Below, in pieces: positions 8,311-13,887 of a DNA stretch of 17,436 nucleotides. The stretch spans positions 1 through 17,436 of the forward strand of contig JBBRAO010000049.1 in assembly GCA_038206725.1 (NCBI GenBank). Direction: 5' to 3'. The stretch is from JBAXXL01 sp038206725 (GTDB lineage: Bacteria; Bacteroidota; Ignavibacteria; Kapaibacteriales; UBA2268). The notes beneath the pieces were generated by a model. It made no database searches, was not told the origin of the DNA, and worked only from the letters and a program-made list of their open reading frames with translations. The translations under genes were made by a program, and so were the position numbers. Each line of letters starts with the position of its first letter. Positions within the stretch are counted from its first letter, which is position 1.

Positions 8311-8390
8311 GAAAGTTGAAAGCTTCAAAGTTGAAAGTGAAGAAGAGAAACCGAAAAGAATGGTCAATTGCTAATGGTTAATGCGAAGAA
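8311..8390 (+). repeat. Intergenic repeat patch (AAGTTGAAAG units, GAAGAAGAGAAACC, ATGCGAAGAA)
   Basis: AAGTTGAAAG occurs at 8313 and 8328 in tandem. The end, GAAGAAGAGAAACC (8339-8352), recurs exactly at 13766-13779, also after a GTTGAAAGTTGAA unit. ATGCGAAGAA (8381-8390) recurs at 13640-13649. The patch starts a few bases after the PBP stop codon. The gap 8305-8554 holds this patch and the terminator, and no gene. Confidence 0.6.
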
Positions 8391-8437
8391 AATTCACGTC
8401 TTCCCCACCGAAGTGAAAAATCCATCTTCAAATATAA

Positions 8438-8480
8438 AAATGCCGCCGGATGTAAGGTTCGACGGCATTTGTTTTTTTTT
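8438..8480 (+). terminator. Rho-independent terminator, probably bidirectional
   Basis: AAATGCCG (8438-8445) pairs with CGGCATTT (8463-8470); two more pairs continue across a mismatch. Nine T follow (8472-8480). On the minus strand the same stem is followed by TTTTT, so it can also end the vapBC transcript. It sits between the convergent PBP and vapC genes. Confidence 0.85.
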
Positions 8481-8554
8481 CAAGCACCGCCACGAGATGG
8501 TGTGGTGGGGATTAAGAGGAATTATATTTTTTTGGATTTTGATAGTTAAGCTTT

Positions 8555-8936
8555 TTAAATAAGGGTTAAACCACAAACATTACTCATCAACTGAAAATGT
8601 TTATCGAATGTATAGAGAGGAACTTGATGATAAATGGAATTTTGCGCTATTATTAAATCAGGTACCCCGACTTGATTAATTCCGGATTCAAGATTTTTCT
8701 TTTGCAAATCGATAATATCGTACCAATTAATATGTAAATCCAAACACTCTATTTCGGAAAATATTTCAATCAAATGCCATTCTTTTTTATGATGCATAGC
8801 CGTAACCAATTCGGCTAAAATCAATTTATTTACGCAAACTAGATTAGAATCAATCAATTCATTTACAGGTAATGCTTCGTTTTTTCCCTTTAAAAAAAGC
8901 TCTCTATACCGATTAATCGACCAAAACTTTTTTCAT
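8555..8936 (-). pseudogene. vapC: vapC toxin (PIN-domain RNase), frameshifted near its start
   Basis: VapC toxins are PIN-domain ribonucleases neutralised by VapB. The true start is the ATG at 8936, overlapping the vapB stop by four bases (ATGA), the usual vapBC layout. It reads MKKVLVD, the first PIN strand with its metal-binding Asp7, and then stops at TAA (8915-8913). The rest of the toxin continues in another frame from about 8914: RYRELFLKGKNEALPVNELI and on to the stop at 8555. That part holds the Glu of LILAEL, the Asp of GVPDLIIAQN and FDKHF, the other conserved PIN positions. The expected T-S-(I/V)-W after the first Asp is missing, which fits loss of 2 or 8 bases. An internal TTG at 8857 could start a 100-residue fragment, but it would lack the first acidic residue. 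I expect no active toxin. Confidence 0.8.
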
Positions 8937-9124
8937 CTATCTCTCAATTGATTAATGTCAATGTCCAAATCAAGCTTGCCGAAATAGTTCTTTAAATCTT
9001 TTATTTTTTCGCGTTGTATCATATTTTTTAAAGCCGTTTGAAATAAAATAGATTTTGTTTTGATATTTGTCAAAAGCATAGCTTCCTTTATTAAATCATC
9101 TGCAATATTGACTGTTGTTCTCAT
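8933..9124 (-). CDS. vapB: VapB-type antitoxin
   Basis: A 63-residue protein starting MRTTVNIADDLIKEAMLLTN. This is the ribbon-helix-helix N-terminus of VapB antitoxins that bind the operator DNA. IKTKSILFQTALKNMIQREK is the second helix and linker, followed by a toxin-binding tail (NYFGKLDLDIDINQLRDR). An ATG four codons earlier (9136, MRRI) is also in frame. I prefer 9124 because the family starts MRTT and GAGAAG lies just before it. The stop overlaps the vapC start (ATGA), so the pair is translationally coupled. VapB and its complex normally repress their own promoter. Antitoxin intact with a broken toxin is a stable end state. Family call is strong. Confidence 0.88.
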   Translation of the reverse strand: MRTTVNIADDLIKEAMLLTNIKTKSILFQTALKNMIQREKIKDLKNYFGKLDLDIDINQLRDR

Positions 9125-9442
9125 AATTCTTCTCATTGACGTATTTTATATAAGTTACGAAAAGATTATTTATTAATAATATTTTGTAGAGCGCTACCAT
9201 AGGATGTTACAACGGATGGCATTTTGGTGATTAGTCTCATTCGTTTTCATAAAAATTGCTCAAAAATGCAACTTACGAAGCAATTCCGATTCTAAATTAA
9301 GAAATAAATGTATCATAGCCAAAAAGGTCGTGTGTTTTTATTTCACCTTTTCAGGGTTTTTGGATGCGCCCATCCATTTTTCTACAAACATTTCATCCTG
9401 TAGGGATTGAAAAGATTATTCCAAAGCATCTGATTTTATGAC

Positions 9443-9462
9443 GCTCCCAAGCGGGAGCTTGG
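9443..9462. repeat. Overlapping double palindrome GCTCCC/GGGAGC and CCAAGC/GCTTGG
   Basis: GCTCCC-AAGC-GGGAGC (9443-9458) and CCAAGC-GGGA-GCTTGG (9447-9462) are two alternative perfect 6-bp hairpins that share bases and exclude each other. GAAACGAG follows. Extragenic palindromes of this CTCCCAAGC...GCTTGGGAACGAG form are multi-copy elements in several phyla. One copy is in this window. Confidence 0.6.
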
Positions 9463-9518
9463 AAACGAGAATCGAAATGTGAGTTTGGTAACGAGCGGAA
9501 GCCGGGTTGAAGAAATGG

Positions 9519-9539
9519 ATTCCCAATCAAGTTGGGAAT
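9519..9539. repeat. Intergenic hairpin, ATTCCCAA-N5-TTGGGAAT
   Basis: Perfect 8-bp stem with a 5-base loop, flanked by ATGG and GAAG. It has the same stem length, loop length and flanks as the copy at 5040-5060 read on the other strand; compensatory A/G changes in both arms keep the pairing. Confidence 0.65.
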
Positions 9540-9598
9540 GAAGAAAAAATTCCTTCAATCCATCAAATCCTTTAAATCCCGGTTCAGACAAATGGACG

Positions 9599-9621
9599 AT
9601 GGATTTCCGCGTCCTCGGGAT
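9599..9621. repeat. Imperfect copy of the ATGGATTTCCGC hairpin
   Basis: Begins ATGGATTTCCGC like 5155-5166. The right arm (CTCGGGAT) pairs only in part with the left. Probably a decayed member of the same hairpin family. Confidence 0.45.
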
Positions 9622-9660
9622 AGGCAAAACTTATAAATGCACATATATAAGCTTAGACAT

Positions 9661-9690
9661 AAAAAAAAGTCGTATAAAATACGACTTTTT
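9661..9690 (-). terminator. Rho-independent terminator of tRNA-His
   Basis: On the minus strand AAAAAGTCGTAT pairs with ATACGACTTTTT across a short loop, followed by a T-run ending at 9661. It begins one base after the discriminator C73 of the tRNA. The stem is 12 bp, so termination should be efficient; being symmetric, it may also act on the plus strand. Confidence 0.85.
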
Positions 9691-9691
9691 G

Positions 9692-9765
9692 GGCGAAGGA
9701 CGGGGCTCGAACCCGCGACAACCAGAACCACAACCTGGGACTCTGCCAACTGAGCTACCTTCGCC
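9692..9765 (-). tRNA. tRNA-His (anticodon GTG)
   Basis: Full cloverleaf. The acceptor 5' strand is GGCGAAGG, including the extra G-1, pairing with CCTTCGCC. The D arm is TAGCTCAGTTGGCAGAG. The anticodon stem CCAGG/TCTGG closes the loop TTGTGGT with GTG at 34-36. The T arm is GCGGG-TTCGAGC-CCCGT. G-1 pairs with discriminator C73, the identity element of histidyl-tRNA synthetase, giving 74 encoded bases. The CCA end is not encoded (CAAAA follows), so it must be added afterwards. The gene stands alone, with its own promoter and terminator. Confidence 0.97.
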
Positions 9766-9778
9766 AGTTTGCTGAATT

Positions 9779-9809
9779 CAAAATTAACAAATTTTTTCCG
9801 AATGGCAAA
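9779..9809 (-). promoter_or_regulatory. Bacteroidota-type promoter of tRNA-His
   Basis: On the minus strand TTTG (9809-9806), 19 bases, then TAATTTTG (9786-9779): an exact fit to TTTG-N19-TAnnTTTG. The end of the -7 box is 13 bases before the tRNA 5' end, leaving a leader of about six bases. It has the same spacing as the gatA promoter. Confidence 0.75.
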
Positions 9810-9847
9810 ATTTTGCATATTAATAATTATTTTTCGTTAATAAATTA

Positions 9848-9876
9848 TTGAATTATAGATTTTTTTATTAATTTAG
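9848..9876 (+). promoter_or_regulatory. Weak promoter candidate for the membrane protein-gmk run
   Basis: TTG (9848-9850), 18 bases, then TAATTTAG (9869-9876), one mismatch from TAnnTTTG, 32 bases before the ATG at 9909. The region is extremely AT-rich, so chance matches are likely. Confidence 0.3.
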
Positions 9877-9908
9877 TAAATGATTTTATTTAAAGTTAAG
9901 GTATTATA

Positions 9909-10955
9909 ATGCCCGAACAACAGCTGGAAAGAAAAAAGTACTACGAATTGTCTGAAAAAACAACCCTTCAGTCAACGGTATTGTTATTATGTATTGTACT
10001 TAGCACAATATTGGCTTTCTTGGTATTTCTTCCTTCCTTGCAATTCTTGATGACAAATTTCTTGAATGGCGAGGTAAATAACGATGGAGCTACTCATACA
10101 ATTTTAATTCAGGACGAGCCTCAGGTAAGTAAAAAACTTAATCCCGAGGAATGGGCTGTTTCAATGAAAAGTATTGAAGAACGAAACACCGTTCCGATGA
10201 GCAAAACGAACTATTTCACGAATTGGGCGGTGGATATGAATTCTCAAACATCGGACGCATCTCGATTTTGGATTAACCCGATTTTAGCGATTTTAGTGCC
10301 TGTTTTTATGATGGGAATCGTTATATCGTTATTTCTTACCTTACTAATGCCGGTAGAATTAGGTTTCTTCCGGCGGTGCGTAGAGAGAGAAATTGTTTAT
10401 AATTTGGATAGAATCTGCTTTATAAGAAACGGATTTTATTCGGCGGACGAAAACCGAGAGATAGAAAGCCTGATTATGAAAGCATCCATTCACGAGTTGC
10501 ATAACTTCGAAAAAGAGTGGAATATTCCTATAGACAACATCAAAATCCTATTGCAATCCTTGAGATGGAGGAGCAATAGTATGTTTTATAAGATGATTCA
10601 CCCATTGCGCGGTTTGAATGTTTATATGCGCTTGTACTTTACCGAGAAATACGGAAATCCTATTTTAGGAATGGTTTATATCGGTGCCGCGGTGCTGATT
10701 ATTATCATCGGTTTGCGTGGCTTGAAGTTCATACCCGCCAGCCAGCCTTCATTGATTTTCTTCGCACTGGGCTTGGAGTTTTCGCTTTTATTCCTCTATG
10801 CTTTCACTTTGATATTCTCCAAACCGGAAGATGTGAACAATATTGGAGAGCCGGAACGCGAAACACAAAATACAGGGATATTTGCTAACAGCAGTAATTC
10901 CCACGAAATTGAAAATTTATTACGTGTATTTATAAATAAAAAAAATAGTAATTAA
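9909..10955 (+). CDS. Unrecognised four-helix integral membrane protein
   Basis: 348 residues; I do not recognise the family. Likely membrane segments are 21-48, 123-147, 251-270 and 280-303, with both ends probably cytoplasmic. That puts residues 49-122 outside and 148-250 inside. The outer loop has two related pieces, EEWAVSMKS (80-88) and TNWAVDMNS (104-112), 24 residues apart. The inner loop is charged and likely helical (LGFFRRCVEREIVYNLDRIC, HELHNFEKEWNIPIDNIKIL). The tail (304-348) is polar, rich in Asn and Glu. No catalytic motif or signal cleavage site is seen. The ATG is preceded by AAGG. Guanylate kinase follows 38 bases later on the same strand, suggesting one transcript but not a shared function. 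It is a real gene by length, composition and hydropathy. Confidence 0.85.
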   Translation: MPEQQLERKKYYELSEKTTLQSTVLLLCIVLSTILAFLVFLPSLQFLMTNFLNGEVNNDGATHTILIQDEPQVSKKLNPEEWAVSMKSIEERNTVPMSKTNYFTNWAVDMNSQTSDASRFWINPILAILVPVFMMGIVISLFLTLLMPVELGFFRRCVEREIVYNLDRICFIRNGFYSADENREIESLIMKASIHELHNFEKEWNIPIDNIKILLQSLRWRSNSMFYKMIHPLRGLNVYMRLYFTEKYGNPILGMVYIGAAVLIIIIGLRGLKFIPASQPSLIFFALGLEFSLLFLYAFTLIFSKPEDVNNIGEPERETQNTGIFANSSNSHEIENLLRVFINKKNSN

Positions 10956-10993
10956 TCGAGAATTTTAATTAAAAATATTTCCAAGGATGTAAA

Positions 10994-11554
10994 ATGAAAA
11001 AATTGATAGTACTATCTTCTCCTAGCGGTGGCGGCAAAACTACTGTTACGAAATACATTATGTCACTTTATCCGGATATTATGTTCTCAGTATCGGCAAC
11101 GACAAGGGAACAAAGATTTGACGAAACTGACGGAAAGGATTATGTATTCTTGGACAGGAAAGAATTTGTAGAGCGGTTAGACCAAGGCGATCTAATTGAG
11201 TATGAAGTGATATACGGGAATTATTACGGCACTATGAAAAGTGAAGTGGCAAAAGCTTTGGAAGATGACCACAAAATGATTTTCGATATTGACGTAAAAG
11301 GTGCTTTATCAATCAGAAAGCATTTCCCTAACGATTCGATATTAATTTTCATTGCTCCACCAAGTTTGGACGTATTAGAAAAACGCTTATTAAACCGATC
11401 ATCGGAATCGAGCGAACAAATCTATAACCGTTTGACAAGAGCCAAAATGGAAATCACTTATCAAGACAAATTTGATTATGTGATAATGAACGACAAATTG
11501 CACGACACCTTAGAATCAGTTAAGACGTTGATGGAAAAATTAATGGCAGAATAA
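10994..11554 (+). CDS. gmk: Guanylate kinase
   Basis: Gmk phosphorylates GMP to GDP with ATP, a required step of purine nucleotide supply. The 186 residues begin with the P-loop SPSGGGKT (9-16), where the first Gly of GxxGxGKT is Ser. The GMP-binding segment SATTREQRFDETDGKDYVFL follows (34-53), then IEYEVIYGNYYGT, the DIDVKGA strand (FDIDVKGALSIRK) and the lid region with LEKRLLNRSSES. The length is slightly below the usual 190-205. AAGGA lies six bases before the ATG, one of the few clear Shine-Dalgarno sites here. The deaminase gene starts 12 bases after its stop, so gmk, the deaminase and the phosphorylase look like one purine operon. Confidence 0.95.
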   Translation: MKKLIVLSSPSGGGKTTVTKYIMSLYPDIMFSVSATTREQRFDETDGKDYVFLDRKEFVERLDQGDLIEYEVIYGNYYGTMKSEVAKALEDDHKMIFDIDVKGALSIRKHFPNDSILIFIAPPSLDVLEKRLLNRSSESSEQIYNRLTRAKMEITYQDKFDYVIMNDKLHDTLESVKTLMEKLMAE

Positions 11555-11566
11555 TATGGTAAATAA

Positions 11567-12823
11567 ATGACAATTTTAATTAAAAGGGTTTTAACTGAAT
11601 TTGGTATAAAAGATATTTTGATTGATGGTAAATACATCGCTCAAATAGACGATAATATAGAATTCGAATCAGATGAAAATATTGATGGTAAAAACAAAGC
11701 GGTTTTACCATCCTTTTTTAATGGACATACACATTTGGCGATGTCGTTATTCCGAAGTTTCGCAGATGATATGGCTTTGAAACCCTGGCTTGAAGATAAG
11801 ATCTGGCCTCTCGAAGCAAAGCTCACAGAGGAAGATGTTTATTGGGGAACAAAGTTGGCTTGCTTGGAGTTAATTCGGTCCGGAACCACTACAATGATTG
11901 ATATGTACCACCATTTCAACGGTACAGCGCGCGCAGTGGACGAGATGGGTTTGCGAGGAATATTATCTCCCGCGCTATTTGATTTTGCAAACGAAGGATT
12001 GAAGGAAAAAGTAAAAAGCGACGTTGTTTCGTTATATAATGATTCGAAGCAATATTCAGACAGAATAACTTATGCTTTAGGACCTCACGCTATATATACT
12101 ATTTCCGAAGATACTTTGAGATTCCTAAAAATATTTGCCGATGAACATAATCTTTTGTTGAACATTCATCTTTCTGAAACTGAAGAGGAATTTAATAATT
12201 GTCTTTCGGTTAATGGTTCGACCCCTACGGGCTATTTAGAAAAAATCGGATTTCTGGGTGAGAACGTAACAGTCTCGCATTGCATATATTTAACTGACCA
12301 AGATATCGAGATATTAGCTAAGCGAAAGGTCAAGGTAATGCACATACCAATATCAAATTTGAAATTAGTTTCCGGCGAGAACTTCAGGTATAATGATTTG
12401 CAGAAAGCCGGTGTAACTATTGGTTTAGGTACCGACGGAGCAAGCTCGAGCAATAATTTAGATATATTGGATGTGGTGAAAATGGTTTCGTTGAAGCAAA
12501 AAATGAGGACAAACAACCCTTCGTTTTTGCCTGCCCGCGAAGCGTTGTCACTTGTTACCGATACGAATGAGGCTGTTACAGGAATGAAAATCGGTAAAAT
12601 AGAAGTAGGATATTTGGCTGATTTATGTTTGTTGAATTTGAGAATACCCGAGATGATGCCTAACCATAATTTCGTTTCGAATTTGGTTTATTCAGCGAAC
12701 GGCTTGGCTGTTGACACAGTAATTTGTGATGGTAAGATATTGATGAAGAATCGGATAATACCGGGCGAAGATGAGATATTGGATAAAATACCTGAAGTTG
12801 TAAAAGAATGGTTGAGTAGATAG
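11567..12823 (+). CDS. mtaD: Amidohydrolase, MTA/SAH deaminase-like
   Basis: A 418-residue metal-dependent amidohydrolase of the MtaD / SsnA group. These enzymes deaminate the adenine ring of methylthioadenosine, S-adenosylhomocysteine or 5'-deoxyadenosine to the inosine form. Metal ligands are visible: His54-Thr-His56 (NGHTHLAMSLFR), His201 with the catalytic Glu204 (IHLSETEEE), His238 (VSHCIYL) and Asp290 (GLGTDGASSSNNLD). Substrate-side motifs of the family are present too: FADDMALKPWLEDKIWPLEA and RSGTTTMIDMY. The gene begins 12 bases after gmk, and its stop directly abuts the start of a nucleoside phosphorylase that should accept 6-oxopurine products. That placement supports a nucleoside deaminase over other amidohydrolases such as guanine deaminase. 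The exact substrate is inferred. Confidence 0.82.
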   Translation: MTILIKRVLTEFGIKDILIDGKYIAQIDDNIEFESDENIDGKNKAVLPSFFNGHTHLAMSLFRSFADDMALKPWLEDKIWPLEAKLTEEDVYWGTKLACLELIRSGTTTMIDMYHHFNGTARAVDEMGLRGILSPALFDFANEGLKEKVKSDVVSLYNDSKQYSDRITYALGPHAIYTISEDTLRFLKIFADEHNLLLNIHLSETEEEFNNCLSVNGSTPTGYLEKIGFLGENVTVSHCIYLTDQDIEILAKRKVKVMHIPISNLKLVSGENFRYNDLQKAGVTIGLGTDGASSSNNLDILDVVKMVSLKQKMRTNNPSFLPAREALSLVTDTNEAVTGMKIGKIEVGYLADLCLLNLRIPEMMPNHNFVSNLVYSANGLAVDTVICDGKILMKNRIIPGEDEILDKIPEVVKEWLSR

Positions 12824-13639
12824 ATGAGTTACGCTTATTTCGAAACTGCTGAATATATAAGATACACAATTGATTACAATCCTGAATTTGCGATGATTTT
12901 AGGTTCCGGATTGGGCGAAATAGAGGACATCGTTGAAATAGAGAAGGTAATACCGTATTCGGAATTGCCGAATTTTCCAATTTCAACAGTAGATGGGCAC
13001 AAAGGCAATTTAGTTTTTGGTAAAATTTCCGGTCAAAAAGTGGTCATTCAGCAAGGACGTTTCCATATATACGAAGGTGTGTCGCCACAAGCATCGGTTT
13101 TTGGTGTTAGAGTTATGCGTATTTTGGGTGCTAAAACATTGTTCGTATCCAATGCCGTGGGTGCTGTAAACGAAACCTATAAAACCGGTGATTTGATGCT
13201 GATAGAAGACCAAATTAATTTGCTTCCAAATCCCTTGGTCGGCGTAAACGACGAAGAATTGGGTGTACGATTCCCCGATATGACTCGTGCATACGATAGG
13301 GGATTGATTGCTAAAGCGGAAGCCATAGCCAAAAGCGAAGGTATTCGAATTCACAAGGGAGTGCTATTATCGGGTACGGGACCATCGTTTGAAACACCGG
13401 CGGAATACCGATATTTCAGAACCATAGGCGCCGATGTGGTTAGTATGTCAACAACTAACGAAGTTATCGCCGCGCGGCACTGCGGATTCGACGTATTGGG
13501 TATTTCAATCGTAACAAACGAGGCTTTTAACTTTGCCGACGATTTTGTGAACTCCGGTGCGGATGTTATAGTCGAAGCAAATAAAGTGGCAAAGAAGATG
13601 ATGACGATATTTAGGGGAATTATAAATAATAAATTATAA
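12824..13639 (+). CDS. Purine nucleoside phosphorylase (trimeric, 6-oxopurine type)
   Basis: Splits inosine- or guanosine-type nucleosides with phosphate to a free base and ribose-1-phosphate. 271 residues of the trimeric PNP/MTAP family: GSGLG (27-31), His81 and Tyr83 (GRFHIYEG), NPLVG (136-140), and GPSFETPAEYRYFRTIGADVVSMST (186-210). Glu190, Met208 and Asn232 (VTN) align with human PNP Glu201, Met219 and Asn243. Asn rather than Asp at 232 marks 6-oxopurine specificity, not direct MTA cleavage. So the enzyme would act after the deaminase just upstream, whose stop codon is immediately followed by this ATG. The last codons (IINNKL-stop) lie inside a dispersed repeat (13618-13650). The usual names are punA, deoD2 or mtnP-like; I leave the symbol blank. 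Confidence 0.93.
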   Translation: MSYAYFETAEYIRYTIDYNPEFAMILGSGLGEIEDIVEIEKVIPYSELPNFPISTVDGHKGNLVFGKISGQKVVIQQGRFHIYEGVSPQASVFGVRVMRILGAKTLFVSNAVGAVNETYKTGDLMLIEDQINLLPNPLVGVNDEELGVRFPDMTRAYDRGLIAKAEAIAKSEGIRIHKGVLLSGTGPSFETPAEYRYFRTIGADVVSMSTTNEVIAARHCGFDVLGISIVTNEAFNFADDFVNSGADVIVEANKVAKKMMTIFRGIINNKL

Positions 13640-13650
13640 ATGCGAAGAAG
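13618..13650 (+). repeat. 33-bp stop-proximal dispersed repeat, copy 2, overlapping the PNP stop
   Basis: Matches 4997-5029 at 30 of 33 positions. Here the element includes the last codons of the phosphorylase (ATTATAAATAATAAATTA) and its TAA stop, then continues into the gap with ATGCGAAGAAG. Confidence 0.75.
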
Positions 13651-13712
13651 ACGAAGAAAAACCCACTAACCCCCTTGGAACAAGGGGGAACGGATAAAAA
13701 AACGGGAGGTTG
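13650..13712 (+). repeat. Direct repeat unit A with CCCCCTTG hairpin
   Basis: Runs GACGAAGAA ... ACTAAC, the perfect hairpin CCCCCTTG-GAA-CAAGGGGG (13670-13688), GAAC, then AACGGGAGGTTGT. The same order of parts returns at 13761-13828. No T-run follows the hairpin. Confidence 0.75.
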
Positions 13713-13715
13713 TCT

Positions 13716-13733
13716 TTCCCGCGGAAGCGGGAA
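13716..13733. repeat. Intergenic hairpin, TTCCCGC-N4-GCGGGAA
   Basis: Perfect 7-bp stem with GGAA loop, followed by TCC. It sits between the two direct repeat units and belongs to the same TTCCC/GGGAA hairpin family as 5040, 5160 and 9519. Confidence 0.65.
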
Positions 13734-13760
13734 TCCACCTTTAAACAGTTGAAAGTTGAA

Positions 13761-13828
13761 GACGAAGAAGAAGAGAAACCCCCTAACCCCCTTGGAACAA
13801 GGGGGAACTGAAGATAACGGGAGGTTGT
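13761..13828 (+). repeat. Direct repeat unit B with CCCCCTTG hairpin
   Basis: Second copy of unit A, 117 bases downstream measured between hairpins: GACGAAGAAGAAGAGAAACC, CCTAAC, hairpin 13787-13805, GAAC, then AACGGGAGGTTGTT. Its first part also matches 8339-8352. Confidence 0.75.
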
Positions 13829-13835
13829 TGACCTG

Positions 13836-13850
13836 AACCTTCCGAAGGTT
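13836..13850. repeat. Small palindrome AACCTTC-C-GAAGGTT
   Basis: 7-bp perfect inverted repeat with a single central base, 37 bases before the iorA start codon. No T-run follows. It could be an operator or another extragenic palindrome; with one copy I cannot decide. Confidence 0.45.
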
Positions 13851-13876
13851 TCAAAGAACAATTTGTAAAATAAATT

Positions 13877-13880
13877 GAGG
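13877..13880 (+). promoter_or_regulatory. Shine-Dalgarno site of iorA
   Basis: GAGG, seven bases before the ATG at 13888, fixes that start. It is a clearer ribosome site than most genes here have. Confidence 0.65.
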
Positions 13881-13887
13881 TAAAGTA

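Larger units (their letters stand above)
9137..9660. other. Gene-free 0.5 kb gap rich in palindromic repeats
   Basis: No coding potential that I can support on either strand. It contains several small inverted repeats: TGGATG-cgcc-CATCCA (9361-9376), TTTCATCCTGTAGGGATTGAAA (around 9391-9412 and only loosely palindromic), the double palindrome at 9443-9462, and the hairpins at 9519-9539 and 9599-9621. The stretch 9551-9592 (CCTTCAATCC ... CCCGGTTCAGAC) resembles repeat text seen between genes in related genomes. The vapB promoter must lie near 9140-9200, but no clear consensus is visible there. Confidence 0.6.

Noticed and set aside
8933..9136. vapB start at 9136 instead of 9124
   Set aside because: The family begins MRTT, and GAGAAG is placed to serve the ATG at 9124. 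The longer form cannot be excluded.
9388..9413. Possible CRISPR repeat (its reverse complement reads TTTCAATCCCTACAGGATG)
   Set aside because: Only one copy, no spacers and no cas genes. It more likely belongs to the intergenic repeats of this gap.
9436..9818. Short minus-strand reading frames over the repeat gap and tRNA-His
   Set aside because: They run through palindromic repeats and the tRNA gene; no ribosome sites and no protein-like composition.
10956..10993. Purine riboswitch before gmk
   Set aside because: The gap has only 38 bases, too short for the aptamer, and shows no matching core.
13670..13690. CCCCCTTG hairpin as the terminator of the purine run
   Set aside because: No T-run follows either copy, and the duplicate at 13787-13805 fits a dispersed repeat better.
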